The notes under the pieces: model-generated
What the model was told of the DNA's origin: nothing
Databases searched by the model: none
The model's input: only the letters and a program-made list of their open reading frames with translations
Assembly: GCA_017550775.1 (NCBI GenBank)
Contig: JAFZOA010000737.1
Location: 1 to 14,588, forward strand
DNA: 14,588 nt
Reading direction: 5' to 3'
Origin: Ruminiclostridium sp.
GTDB lineage: Bacteria; Bacillota_A; Clostridia; Oscillospirales; Ruminococcaceae
Part shown: piece by piece, positions 1-7,105 of the stretch
Layout of the letters: each line of letters starts with the position of its first letter
Position numbering within the stretch: the stretch's first letter is position 1
Program-made: the position numbers and the translations under genes

Positions 1-37
1 GCGGTATAGCCTTAATAAATTCCATGGCTGTTTTCAT
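1..37 (-). CDS. Partial gene downstream of the ECF sigma factor (first 12 codons)
   Basis: An ATG at 35-37 is preceded, on the minus strand, by GGAGGA (45-50) at 7-nt spacing, and the frame stays open to the window edge. The visible peptide is MKTAMEFIKAIP. It begins 25 nt after the sigma-factor stop codon, so it is very probably the third gene of the same operon. In ECF operons this position is often held by an anti-sigma factor or a regulated target, but 12 residues cannot decide that. Confidence 0.6.
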   Translation of the reverse strand, partial: MKTAMEFIKAIP

Positions 38-62
38 AGTGTTATCCTCCGTTTGTTTTCGT

Positions 63-551
63 TTACCGCTCCATAAGCTTTTTAAGCTGTCCGAGCGCCT
101 TTTTGTGAAGCACCTTGATATTGGGGTAGGACATTCCCATTGTCTTCGCTATCTCCACGAGCGTCTTCCCGCCGTAATAGTGCAGCGTGATTATGTCCCG
201 GAGCCTCTCGTCGAGCTGTCCGAGCGCGTCCGCAAGATGCCCGAGCGTTTCTGCGCTCATGACCTCGGCCTCTATGTCCGTGTCGTCCGCCGTATCCTCG
301 GGTATCTCGCAGCTTATGCGGCGCGTCCGGTAATAGTCTATCACCCGGCTCTTTGTGATAAGGTATATCCGGCTTGATATGACACCGGGCATCCTGCACA
401 GCTCGTCGCGCTTCTGCATGAGCTTGAGGAACACATCCGCGCACAGGTCCTTCCTGTCTTCCGGGTCATTCACACGGCTCTGTATGTACGCTCTGACCTT
501 CGGCTCATACTCCTTGTAGACTGTCTCCCAGTCGATGGCCGCCGCCGTCAT
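63..551 (-). CDS. ECF-type RNA polymerase sigma factor (sigma-70 family)
   Basis: A 162-aa protein of normal ECF length that would direct RNA polymerase to a small regulon. Residues ~7-78 read as sigma region 2 (helices including DRKDLCADVFLKLMQKRDEL, then RIYLITKSRVIDYYRTRR, the -10 recognition helix area). Residues ~103-160 read as region 4, with LDERLRDIITLHYYGG followed by the helix-turn-helix TLVEIAKTMGMSYPNIKVLH. A short acidic linker (PEDTADDTDIEAE) joins them. Its ATG (549-551) overlaps the stop of the upstream 65-aa gene as ATGA, implying translational coupling. A third gene follows 25 nt downstream. No sensor domain is visible, so any control must come from a partner such as the 65-aa protein or the truncated downstream gene. 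Family assignment is strong; the signal and regulon are unknown. Confidence 0.9.
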   Translation of the reverse strand: MTAAAIDWETVYKEYEPKVRAYIQSRVNDPEDRKDLCADVFLKLMQKRDELCRMPGVISSRIYLITKSRVIDYYRTRRISCEIPEDTADDTDIEAEVMSAETLGHLADALGQLDERLRDIITLHYYGGKTLVEIAKTMGMSYPNIKVLHKKALGQLKKLMER

Positions 552-745
552 TTGTCGTCCTCCCCGAAGCGCTTCGGCTTCACGACCGCCGAGCCTGCCG
601 CGTTCAGAAGTCCCGCGTCGTCATCGGAAAGCTCACCTTCGTCGGAGAAGCTGTACCGTCCGAGCGCATCGTCGAGCATCGCTTTCAGCCGCGGGTCATT
701 CTCGAACCGCTGGTATTCAAACAGTCTGCGCAAGCTTTGTTCCAT
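548..745 (-). CDS. Small acidic protein co-encoded with the ECF sigma factor
   Basis: A 65-aa protein with no membrane segment. The first half is charged and probably helical (MEQSLRRLFEYQRFENDPRL). The second half is acidic and holds ELSDDDAGLLNAAG at residues 38-51, followed by a basic/acidic tail (KPKRFGEDDK). A strong ribosome binding site (GGGGAGGT) lies just before the ATG at 743-745, and its stop overlaps the sigma-factor start by 4 nt, so the two are translated together. I do not recognise a named family. The LSDDD...NAAG stretch resembles, only loosely, the end of RiPP leader peptides (LSD-E-L-x-x-V-x-GG), but no processing or export gene is visible. The position suggests a modulator of the sigma factor; that is inference. 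Confidence 0.75.
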   Translation of the reverse strand: MEQSLRRLFEYQRFENDPRLKAMLDDALGRYSFSDEGELSDDDAGLLNAAGSAVVKPKRFGEDDK

Positions 746-962
746 TCCGACCTCCCCCCTGTTTCTGTTTCCGCGTTTTGGTTTTCATGTATTAAGCCGA
801 ACGAAAAGAGAAAAGGGATAATGGTTTTTGAAAAAGATCCGATATTTGTGAAATTCCGCCAATTATTGCCCCGGTTCTATGTAAGCTCAGACAGCAATTC
901 AACAAACATATCTTTCAGGACGCGAAAACCGGCGATATCACGGCAAATACCTGTACTTATAT
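746..962 (-). other. Long untranslated leader of the small-protein/sigma operon
   Basis: About 210 nt lie between the predicted transcription start (near 956) and the 65-aa gene. I see the Shine-Dalgarno at its left end, but no convincing coding frame, no riboswitch consensus that I know and no T-tract terminator. Its length leaves room for post-transcriptional control, but nothing specific can be claimed. Confidence 0.4.
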
Positions 963-991
963 AGTATATCAAAAAATGGCAACAAAATCAA
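963..991 (-). promoter_or_regulatory. Sigma-A-type promoter of the ECF sigma operon
   Basis: On the minus strand TTGATT (986-991) is separated by exactly 17 bp from TATACT (963-968). Five of six bases match the -10 consensus and four of six the -35. It points left towards the 65-aa gene. This suggests housekeeping transcription of the sigma operon rather than purely autogenous control. Confidence 0.65.
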
Positions 992-1043
992 TAGCGTATT
1001 TGTTGAATTTCACCAACGCTTTTTGTCTAAAGTGTAAAAATAA

Positions 1044-1082
1044 GCATAATTGCCGCATATCGGCATTCATTATGCGTTTTTT
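1044..1082. terminator. Long interrupted hairpin with T-tract between divergent promoters
   Basis: GCATAAT-TGCCG (1044-1055) pairs with CGGCA-ttc-ATTATGC (1061-1075) around a 5-nt loop, giving 12 bp with a 3-nt bulge, followed on the plus strand by TTTTTT (1077-1082). It has the form of an intrinsic terminator but sits between two divergent promoters, where no annotated transcript should end. It could end a short unannotated RNA, insulate the two promoters, or be an operator palindrome. Confidence 0.5.
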
Positions 1083-1095
1083 CGGTTAGCACACC

Positions 1096-1124
1096 TTTAC
1101 AAATCGCACATTATATGCTATAAT
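1096..1124 (+). promoter_or_regulatory. Strong extended -10 promoter of the chemoreceptor gene
   Basis: TTTACA (1096-1101) and a perfect TATAAT (1119-1124) are 17 bp apart, with a TGn extended -10 (TG at 1116-1117). It faces the chemoreceptor, giving a leader of about 92 nt. A small GCCGG/CCGGC hairpin (1181-1197) lies in the leader just before the ribosome binding site GGGAGG (1210-1215). Confidence 0.85.
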
Positions 1125-1222
1125 AACAGAGAACCGCTTATTTTCTGCTTCCTGTATTCCGAACGCAGTATATACGTCACGCCGGCAAGAGTCCGGCCGG
1201 ACGAATCAAGGGAGGTCATGAA

Positions 1223-3208
1223 ATGATAAAAAACCTTAAGATCTCAACGGTAATATCCATTTCCGTCGGCATCATATCGCTGCTGTGTATGGCTGTATTT
1301 TATATAGTACTCAACGGAAGCGTTTCTTCGACTGTCGAAAGCAAGTCCCTCGACAACATGATGACCACGCTGGACGGACAGGCAAGTCTCATAGACGTGT
1401 TCGTCTCGGATTCCGAAATACTCATGCGTGAATACGCCTCCGCCAACGAGATCACCGAGCTTCTCCAGAACCCCGGAGACCCCGTATATACGGAAGCCGC
1501 GCAGAAATACACAGAGAAGTTCTACAAGAACCTTTACCAGTGGGAAGGTGTGTATGTGGGAAACTGGGACACCGAGGTGCTCGCACACTCCAACGTCGGC
1601 GCGGTAGGCATGATACTCAGAACGGGCGACGCGCTCGACCCGTATCGCCAGAGCATGACATCCCAGCCGGACGGACTGTTCAACGGCGGCGCGCTCGTTT
1701 CCCCCGCATCGCAGAAGCAGATACTCAACCTCCGTATGGCAGTCTATGACGAGGATAAGCAGCCCATAGGCTTTGTCGGCGGCGGCCCGTTCCTCTCGGG
1801 CATGAACGAGCTCCTTGCGAAGATGAAGGCCGATTCGTTCGAGGGCGCGGAATATGCGGTGCTTGACGCGGCAAACGGCATTTACGTCTACCACAGCGAC
1901 AACAGCAAGATCATGGCGGAGATAGACGACGCTTCCCTCAAGAACATCGCGGAAAGCAAGGGCAGCGACAAGGGAAGTATCACCGACGGCGGAAATACCA
2001 TTGCGTATATGCGCCTTTCCGACCTCGGACTCGTACTTACCATGAAGTATAACACTGCTATGCTCATGAGCGACAGCACCAAGATACAGACAAACTTCAT
2101 AATCTTCGTTATAATCGCCGAGCTTGTTATAATCCTCGGTACCATACTTATCTCCCGTCTCGTTACCAACCCGCTCGGCAAGGTAACAAGTGCCGTGAAC
2201 ACTCTCGGAGAGCTCTCTCTGCGGAAGAATGAGCGTATCCAGCGCTATGCCGGTTCAAAGAACGAGGTCGGAAAGATCACCGACTCCGTGAACTCGCTTA
2301 CCGGAACGTGGCAGGGTATCATATCCACGCTGTCCGAGTGCTCCGACAGTCTCGGTGAAGGTTCAAAGGTGATGATGAATGCAGTCACCGCCCTCTCCGA
2401 CAGCGCCACCAACAACACCCGCACCACAGAGGTGCTTTCCTCCGGGGCAAGCACCGCAGCACAGGCTATCCGCACTGTCAACGCCGGTATCGACAACATC
2501 ACCGGTATCGTGACCGAGAGCAAGAACAACAATCACCGCCGCATTACCGAAGCCGCTCAGATGATACATAACACCGACAAGATGTTCTCCTCTATCTCCG
2601 AACGCACCGAAAAGACAGAGAAGGATATAGACGAGGCGGTAAGCTACCTGAACGCGCTCACCGAGATCAACAGCAACGTCAAGAAGATACAGGACATCGC
2701 GAGCCACACCAACCTGCTTGCGATCAACGCTTCCGTTGAGGCGGCAAGAGCCGGTGAGTCCGGAAAGGGCTTCGCGGTGGTCGCTTCCGAGATCAAGACG
2801 CTCTCCGCAAACTCCTCCGAGGCGGCGAACGCTATCTCCGGCGTCTGCAACGAAATGAACATCAACATCGAGAAGATCAAGAGCTGCTTCGACGAGATAA
2901 TCTCCTTCATCAAGACCGATATCACCGGCTTATTTACCGATATGCACGATATCTCCGATAAACTCAGATCTTCGATAGAGGAAGTCAACTCCGATATGGA
3001 CAAAATGTCCGAGATCATAACGAACATCCAGTCCGAGACCGTTCAGTTAGGCTCGATAGTTGACGCGAACGAACAGGGTGTAGGCAATATCCACGAGAAG
3101 ACGCTTGAGACATACGACATGGTACAGCGGCTTGACGAGTTCATCATAAAGAACAAGCAGACCGCACAGGACATAAACGATATAGTTTCAAGATTCAACA
3201 ACAAGTAA
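1223..3208 (+). CDS. Methyl-accepting chemotaxis protein with extracellular Cache-type sensor
   Basis: A 661-aa transmembrane chemoreceptor that should detect an extracellular ligand and control CheA kinase activity through CheW. Transmembrane helix 1 is at ~9-31. Residues ~35-285 are the extracellular sensor, consistent in size and layout with a double Cache domain (for example [13 protein letters not shown] and [19 protein letters not shown]). Helix 2 is at ~291-311 ([20 protein letters not shown]), followed by a HAMP linker with [16 protein letters not shown]. The cytoplasmic coiled coil carries the conserved signalling tip at ~491-530: [20 protein letters not shown], then [14 protein letters not shown]. 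There is no CheR-docking pentapeptide at the C-terminus. The start is fixed by GGGAGG 7 nt upstream. It has its own promoter and terminator, so it is monocistronic. The ligand cannot be read from sequence. Confidence 0.95.
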   Translation: MIKNLKISTVISISVGIISLLCMAVFYIVLNGSVSSTVESKSLDNMMTTLDGQASLIDVFVSDSEILMREYASANEITELLQNPGDPVYTEAAQKYTEKFYKNLYQWEGVYVGNWDTEVLAHSNVGAVGMILRTGDALDPYRQSMTSQPDGLFNGGALVSPASQKQILNLRMAVYDEDKQPIGFVGGGPFLSGMNELLAKMKADSFEGAEYAVLDAANGIYVYHSDNSKIMAEIDDASLKNIAESKGSDKGSITDGGNTIAYMRLSDLGLVLTMKYNTAMLMSDSTKIQTNFIIFVIIAELVIILGTILISRLVTNPLGKVTSAVNTLGELSLRKNERIQRYAGSKNEVGKITDSVNSLTGTWQGIISTLSECSDSLGEGSKVMMNAVTALSDSATNNTRTTEVLSSGASTAAQAIRTVNAGIDNITGIVTESKNNNHRRITEAAQMIHNTDKMFSSISERTEKTEKDIDEAVSYLNALTEINSNVKKIQDIASHTNLLAINASVEAARAGESGKGFAVVASEIKTLSANSSEAANAISGVCNEMNINIEKIKSCFDEIISFIKTDITGLFTDMHDISDKLRSSIEEVNSDMDKMSEIITNIQSETVQLGSIVDANEQGVGNIHEKTLETYDMVQRLDEFIIKNKQTAQDINDIVSRFNNK

Positions 3209-3213
3209 CACAG

Positions 3214-3251
3214 AGCTGCGCAGTGCACCGGAAACTGCGCAGCTTTTGTTT
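3214..3251 (+). terminator. Intrinsic terminator of the chemoreceptor gene
   Basis: AGCTGCGCAGT (3214-3224) pairs perfectly over 11 bp with ACTGCGCAGCT (3234-3244) around a 9-nt loop and runs into TTTGTTTT. It begins 6 nt after the stop codon. Confidence 0.92.
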
Positions 3252-3252
3252 T

Positions 3253-3547
3253 CCGGGCAGTCCCCAAAAAGAAAAAGCCCTCACGAAAGGCTTGGTTGAG
3301 CCAAATGTGAGGGTAAGAGATAGTCTCTGCCGAGCGATTCAGATGCTTCTCCGGGCAGCGAGGCAGAAAAATACCGCCTATCACCGAAGTAACAGACGGA
3401 AAAACGGGCGACTGCCCGTGTGTGGAGTCAACAGTTTTGATGTTACTCCGGACAGCGAGGAAGAAAAATACCGTCTCAGGCTGCGCCCGAGACGGAAAAA
3501 CGGGCGACTGCCCGTGTGTCTCTCGAACGCTTTAGATTTTTGTTGTA
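3253..3547. repeat. Three tandem ~98-nt structured modules (candidate non-coding RNA)
   Basis: Modules begin with CCGGRCAG at 3253, 3351 and 3448 (periods 98 and 97), and a degenerate TCGGAATTG follows at 3548. Modules 2 and 3 share GCGAGG-M-AGAAAAATACCG and GACGGAAAAACGGGCGACTG almost exactly; module 1 keeps only the layout. Each module has three parts. The first is a main hairpin: CCCTCAC/GTGAGGG (3278-3284 with 3307-3313) around GGCT/AGCC in module 1, CCGCCT/AGACGG with one mismatch in module 2, and CCGTCTC/GAGACGG (3471-3477 with 3489-3495) in module 3. The second is a tight hairpin: AGAGA-tag-TCTCT, then ACGGGC-gact-GCCCGT twice (3404-3419 and 3500-3515). The third is a longer arm leading into the next CCGGRCAG, for example GGAGT...ACTCC. 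Stems are kept while their sequences differ, which suggests RNA structure. No T-tract, promoter or coding frame is convincing, and I do not recognise the family. Confidence 0.75.
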
Positions 3548-3689
3548 TCGGAATTGTGGTTTCAAAAACTGTACCTTCCTACCTTTGTTTTTGAAGTGAC
3601 ATACTTGTAATATGAACGGTAAATAGGCCTAAACCAAACAGCCCAAGAACTCTTATTGAAGGTTTTCAGCAATATAAATAGTTCGTAAT

Positions 3690-4385
3690 TTATATGAAAG
3701 TGGCACAACCGTTTCTCACGCTAGCACTATGTATATACAAATCTTGCAGATCTCCCATACCAAACAATTCACTTTTTCTGCATTTTAATCTGTCTTGCTC
3801 TGTCCCTATTTTCTTCATAAAATCAAATTCTAAAAGATAAAGTGCAGCAAAAGCAGTTGATAGGTTTAATAAATTAGCTTTCTTGTAATGCACTCCATCA
3901 TTATCAGATTTTAGACGAGTATGTTTAACCTTATTATATGCATTCCACCATGATGGGGTAGAATACTTTATTTCATTAGTGGAAACTTGAAGATTATACT
4001 TTGTTATAATAGTTGAAGTACCATTTTTAAATTGTTCGGTTTGTTTCCTGACAACTCTGTATTTATTCCATGGTTTTATTGCAAATGAATTTGCAAAAAC
4101 TATCTCTCTGTTAATCTCGGGTAAATTATCCTGAACTTCAAACCACCACCTATTAATACTCTTAATGTTCTTTTCTGTGTCAAACAAAGGATTAAAATAT
4201 GCGGCTATCTCTTTACCAACAACATCAATTTCACTACATACAGCTTGAAATAACATTAAATAGTAACTTGAATATGTTTTGAAATTACTTTCGTCATACT
4301 CAATATATCTGTGGGTTTCTCTTATTCTTTCCTCAAGTTCAATATAATAATTCCAATAACTCCTTTCAAACCCTTTAAAATCCAT
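3690..4385 (-). CDS. AT-rich 231-aa protein of unknown function (possibly HEPN-like)
   Basis: An intact 231-aa soluble protein rich in aromatic residues. The N-terminus is FERSYWNYYIELEERIRETH. A WW pair occurs at 80-81 and a second at 146-147, inside PSWWNAYNKVKHTR (144-157). That N-x-x-K-H-x-R pattern, followed by a hydrophobic helix (~171-190), resembles the active-site helix of some HEPN-superfamily ribonucleases, but similarity to one short motif is weak evidence. The start is supported by GGGGGAG (4393-4399) with 7-nt spacing. The gene is clearly more AT-rich than the chemoreceptor to its left and lies next to the element, suggesting acquired cargo. The promoter region holds a TTGACA (4449-4454). 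Possible roles include a defence or toxin component; function is not established. Confidence 0.75.
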   Translation of the reverse strand: MDFKGFERSYWNYYIELEERIRETHRYIEYDESNFKTYSSYYLMLFQAVCSEIDVVGKEIAAYFNPLFDTEKNIKSINRWWFEVQDNLPEINREIVFANSFAIKPWNKYRVVRKQTEQFKNGTSTIITKYNLQVSTNEIKYSTPSWWNAYNKVKHTRLKSDNDGVHYKKANLLNLSTAFAALYLLEFDFMKKIGTEQDRLKCRKSELFGMGDLQDLYIHSASVRNGCATFI

Positions 4386-4427
4386 AGTCAGTCTCCCCCA
4401 AACACTGTTTCCTATACTATTATACTA

Positions 4428-4454
4428 TGTATATCTGTTTGAGCTCTATGTCAA
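4428..4454 (-). promoter_or_regulatory. Possible promoter of the 231-aa gene
   Basis: On the minus strand a perfect TTGACA (4449-4454) precedes TATACA (4428-4433) with a short 15-bp spacer. A better TATAAT (4419-4424) is 24 bp away, too far for the same -35. The element is plausible by position but the spacing is poor. Confidence 0.35.
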
Positions 4455-4606
4455 ATTTGGTATAATCAATCTCTATCAGCGACAGTCAAAGCAGTCTGTT
4501 GGTTTCGTCGGTACATTTTGCCCAAAGCAGCTCAAACAGTGACATCAAGTGAGAAACATCTTTTCAATTTCGTGATGATTGTATTAAATTTTACTATTGA
4601 TTGAAG
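4455..4606. other. AT-rich gap between the 231-aa and membrane-protein genes
   Basis: No coding frame or clear hairpin terminator is visible. A plus-strand TGGTATAAT (4458-4466) with TTGAGC 16 bp upstream looks like an extended -10 promoter, but no gene follows it on that strand. It could start a short RNA or be chance in AT-rich DNA. Confidence 0.3.
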
Positions 4607-5080
4607 TTAATCTATTGGAAATTCTTCATCGAATAATGCATCTACCTCATCTTTGCTTATGCTCTCCATATCTGGTTCAGCACCTGCTGCTTTCAGTTCT
4701 TCGTTAGTGATCTTTGACACGTTTCTAACCAGTTTGTTAACCAATAATACTGTAATTGCAATAAGTACAGCCGTCAGCGCAATAATACTTACAGCGGCAA
4801 GCAATCTGTTTCCAGTTCCTATGTCTCCAAAAACTCCGATTAAATATCCAACAGCAATAAAAGCCACAGATACTTTTGAAAAATAAGCAATCCTATAAGT
4901 CTCCACAAAAGCCTCATGATTATAAGAGAGTAACTTCGTATTACCATCTCGTGCAATTATATGACTCTTAGCAAAAGATCTAATAATATCTCTACGCTTT
5001 GTCGACAACGAGAAGATTATCAACAAAAGAGCGCCAGCCACTTGTAATGATATTGATAACGCATATAAAATAATACTCAT
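4607..5080 (-). CDS. Small three-helix membrane protein of unknown function
   Basis: A 157-aa protein from the start I prefer. Predicted transmembrane helices lie at ~2-24 (YALSISLQVAGALLLIIFSL), ~66-86 (VSVAFIAVGYLIGVFGDIG) and ~92-114 (LLAAVSIIALTAVLIAITVL). A charged loop of about 40 residues separates helices 1 and 2, and a cytoplasmic-type acidic tail ends in DALFDEEFPID. A GTG at 5099-5101 would extend it by seven residues but has no ribosome binding site. The AAAGGA at 5093-5098 better serves the ATG at 5078-5080 (12-nt spacing), with ATG 5087-5089 as an alternative. Base composition matches the neighbouring AT-rich gene. A consensus promoter lies ~290 nt upstream. No family recognised; a role alongside the 231-aa protein is conjecture. 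Confidence 0.7.
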   Translation of the reverse strand: MSIILYALSISLQVAGALLLIIFSLSTKRRDIIRSFAKSHIIARDGNTKLLSYNHEAFVETYRIAYFSKVSVAFIAVGYLIGVFGDIGTGNRLLAAVSIIALTAVLIAITVLLVNKLVRNVSKITNEELKAAGAEPDMESISKDEVDALFDEEFPID

Positions 5081-5278
5081 ACCAGACATCATTCCTTTCA
5101 CGTTATATTTTCGAGGTCACACACTCTCTTTGTATACATCTTAATATGGTTTTATACTGCTAATTCAAAAACGCTTATGTTTGCTTTTGAATGAAGGTGT
5201 CATTATCCAATTTCATCCGGCAGTTTTAGCAGCATTTAGAAAAAAATAATTGGCGTTAGCCCAAATTCTTCTCATCAT

Positions 5279-5344
5279 CTAAAATAGAAAAAAGCTTGAC
5301 ACAATCTTTAACATTAATTCCATATCATACACAGTCCAAATCAT
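5279..5344 (-). CDS. Possible 21-aa leader peptide before the membrane-protein gene
   Basis: On the minus strand GGGAG is followed after 5 nt by an ATG (5342-5344) opening a 21-codon hydrophobic frame (MIWTVYDMELMLKIVSS, then FFLF) ending in TAG. It lies ~20 nt downstream of the predicted transcription start of the consensus promoter at 5371-5399. The location is that of a regulatory leader peptide, but so short a frame in AT-rich DNA could be chance. Confidence 0.25.
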   Translation of the reverse strand: MIWTVYDMELMLKIVSSFFLF

Positions 5345-5370
5345 CTACACTCCCAGCTTTTTATATTTTC

Positions 5371-5399
5371 ATTATAACTCTTTTAGAATTAATTGTCAA
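5371..5399 (-). promoter_or_regulatory. Perfect-consensus sigma-A promoter facing away from the recombinases
   Basis: On the minus strand TTGACA (5394-5399) and TATAAT (5371-5376) are separated by exactly 17 bp, a full consensus match. It points left, away from the recombinases, towards the membrane-protein and 231-aa genes, with a predicted start near 5364. Confidence 0.85.
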
Positions 5400-5435
5400 T
5401 ACTATATCATTCCTAAGCTTTTTTAGATTAATCGC

Positions 5436-5461
5436 ATTGTGTAGTATGCCTTATTGTGTAG
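5436..5461. repeat. Pair of 9-bp direct repeats after the last recombinase (candidate att or binding site)
   Basis: ATTGTGTAG occurs at 5436-5444 and again at 5453-5461, a 17-bp period. The second copy ends 8 bp from the recombinase stop codon (5469-5471). Large serine recombinases act at attachment sites usually placed beside their gene, so this is a reasonable candidate for a recombinase-binding site. No second pair was found at the right end. Confidence 0.35.
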
Positions 5462-5468
5462 AAAGAAA

Positions 5469-7100
5469 CTATACAAGCACCTTCTCGGTCTGGAACCCGC
5501 CGATGAAGGTGATCATGATGGTATGTTTGTCGATGACATCTATCCGCTCTATAAAGCGGCGGGTGAGGCTGTCATCGTATTCCGTAAGCCCGAGCTCTGC
5601 TTGATCGAGTTCGTCGAGCAGATCCTGAACGGTATCTGTAGTGACCGAATGTTCGGTCAGCTTTTCACTTTCTGTTTTGATCTGTGCGTTTATGGCATCT
5701 ATCTCATCGGAGAGCCGTTTGAACTCTCCGTCGTATTTCGTGTAATCAGTCTCGGCGAGTGATAATTCCAGCAGTCGGCTGATCTCGTCGCTCCGTTCAG
5801 CCCGAAGCTGTTCGAGATGAGAAATGATCTGTCCGTCCGGTATCACTACCTCTTGGATCCCTGCTTTCAGCTCCTGCCGGGCATCGTCATCTATCGTACA
5901 GAAGTCGTTTATCGCTTCCACAATCGCTCTGTGGAGGCTTTCTTCGTGGATGGTCGGGGAATGCTGGCATTTCTTCTTTCCGCTCTCCAGACGGCTCACA
6001 CAGCGCCACACGATCTCTTTGTAGCCCTTTGATGTCCATGTTGTCCTACGGTATGCTGCACCGCATTCAGCACAGTACATTCTCTCTGTAAGAGCGTACT
6101 TTGCGCTGTAATGCCCGTTATTGTTCGTAATACTACCTGATGCTTTTTTCAAGCTATTTCGGCGGGTGATCTCAACCTGTACCTTATTAAACGTTTCTCG
6201 GTCGATTATCGCCGCATGATGATCGCTGACGTAGTACATCGGAAGTTCTCCGGTGTTCTTTTTGGTTTTCTTTGATATGCAGTCAACCGTGTATGTCTTT
6301 TGCAGGAGCGCATCTCCGGTATATTTTTCATTCTGAAGTATGCTTGATATAGTTGAGATTGACCATTTTACGGCTCCGCGAGCATTCGGGGTGTTCTGCT
6401 CTATAAGCTTGTCCGCTATATTTCGGTAGCTTGCTCCGTCCAGAAACATATTGAATATCAGTCTCACCGTTTCCGCTTGTTCGGGAACTATGCGAGGTTC
6501 ACCATTCTCGTCCTTTTCGTATCCGAAGATGCCCGACATGCTAAACTTACCCTGCTCGAAGGAGCGGTGTATGCCCCATGATACGTTCTTGCTGATACTT
6601 TCGGATTCCGCTTGAGCAAACCATGCAAATATTGTAAGCATCATCTCGTCTGACTGCTCAAGCGTATTTATATTCTCTTTCTCGAAGATGACCGCGATGC
6701 CAAGTGTTTTCAGTTCTCGGACATACTGCAGGCTCTCAACGGTATTTCGGGCGAATCGGCTGACCGATTTCGCAAGTATTATGTCAATACTCCCGCGTCG
6801 GCAGTACCGTATCATCTTGAGGAACTCCGGGCGTTTCTTCGCTTGAGTTCCGGAGATACCCTCATCTGCAAACACCTTTACCTTTTTCCAGTTGTTGTGG
6901 CTTGCTATGTACTCATCGTAGTATTTACACTGCGTTTCATAGCTGTTAAGCTGCTCGTCCTCGTCCGTTGAGACACGACAGTAGGCTGCAACGCGCTTTA
7001 TGACATTTTTATTCTTATCTTTCTCGCACTGCGGCTTGGCGGGAATGACCGTTACCCGCATCTTGCCGTCAGTCGTTGTAGGTATGGTCGGTGTTAGCAT
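5469..7100 (-). CDS. Large serine recombinase (third gene of the trio)
   Basis: A 543-aa site-specific recombinase expected to catalyse element integration or excision through a serine-DNA intermediate. The N-terminal resolvase domain starts at ~34 with AAYCRVSTDEDEQ; the serine directly after RV, S44, is the expected nucleophile. VFADEGISGT and ILAKSVSRFARNT follow in family order. The Recombinase DNA-binding domain covers ~170-315, and a zinc ribbon has cysteines at about 343, 346, 367 and 378 (CAECG and later CQ). A charged coiled-coil-like segment (~405-505) precedes the C-terminus. A GTG at 7107-7109 overlapping the upstream stop is possible, but GGAG at 10-nt spacing favours ATG 7098-7100. 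The gene is intact, and translation is probably coupled to the middle gene. Confidence 0.93.
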   Translation of the reverse strand: MLTPTIPTTTDGKMRVTVIPAKPQCEKDKNKNVIKRVAAYCRVSTDEDEQLNSYETQCKYYDEYIASHNNWKKVKVFADEGISGTQAKKRPEFLKMIRYCRRGSIDIILAKSVSRFARNTVESLQYVRELKTLGIAVIFEKENINTLEQSDEMMLTIFAWFAQAESESISKNVSWGIHRSFEQGKFSMSGIFGYEKDENGEPRIVPEQAETVRLIFNMFLDGASYRNIADKLIEQNTPNARGAVKWSISTISSILQNEKYTGDALLQKTYTVDCISKKTKKNTGELPMYYVSDHHAAIIDRETFNKVQVEITRRNSLKKASGSITNNNGHYSAKYALTERMYCAECGAAYRRTTWTSKGYKEIVWRCVSRLESGKKKCQHSPTIHEESLHRAIVEAINDFCTIDDDARQELKAGIQEVVIPDGQIISHLEQLRAERSDEISRLLELSLAETDYTKYDGEFKRLSDEIDAINAQIKTESEKLTEHSVTTDTVQDLLDELDQAELGLTEYDDSLTRRFIERIDVIDKHTIMITFIGGFQTEKVLV

Positions 7101-7105
7101 CGCTG

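Larger units (their letters stand above)
5081..5435 (-). other. AT-rich leader region left of the recombinase module
   Basis: About 350 nt without a substantial gene. It holds the promoter at 5371-5399 and the possible 21-aa peptide described separately. A 10-bp inverted pair, AAAAAAGCTT (5288-5297) and AAGCTTTTTT (5415-5424), flanks the promoter. I see no terminator and no recognisable riboswitch. Confidence 0.4.

Noticed and set aside
1125..1222. Cyclic-di-GMP riboswitch in the chemoreceptor leader
   Set aside because: Chemotaxis genes of Clostridia are sometimes under GEMM riboswitches, but this ~92-nt leader lacks their conserved segments and shows only a 5-bp hairpin.
1244..1894. Long open frames antisense to the chemoreceptor and, similarly, antisense to the recombinases and HD-GYP gene
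   Set aside because: They mirror codon bias of the true genes, have no ribosome binding sites and show no recognisable protein features.
3361..3545. CRISPR array
   Set aside because: The repeats are adjacent ~98-nt structured modules, only three in number. The variable parts are loops and stems rather than unique spacers of constant length, and no cas genes are nearby.
3672..3695. ATATAAAT/ATTTATAT inverted repeat over the stop of the 231-aa gene as a terminator
   Set aside because: The stem is entirely A/T, overlaps the stop codon and has no following T-tract, so it would be too weak to terminate.
4439..4466. Plus-strand extended -10 promoter driving a small RNA
   Set aside because: TGGTATAAT is good, but there is no gene, terminator or conserved structure downstream, and such motifs are common in AT-rich DNA.
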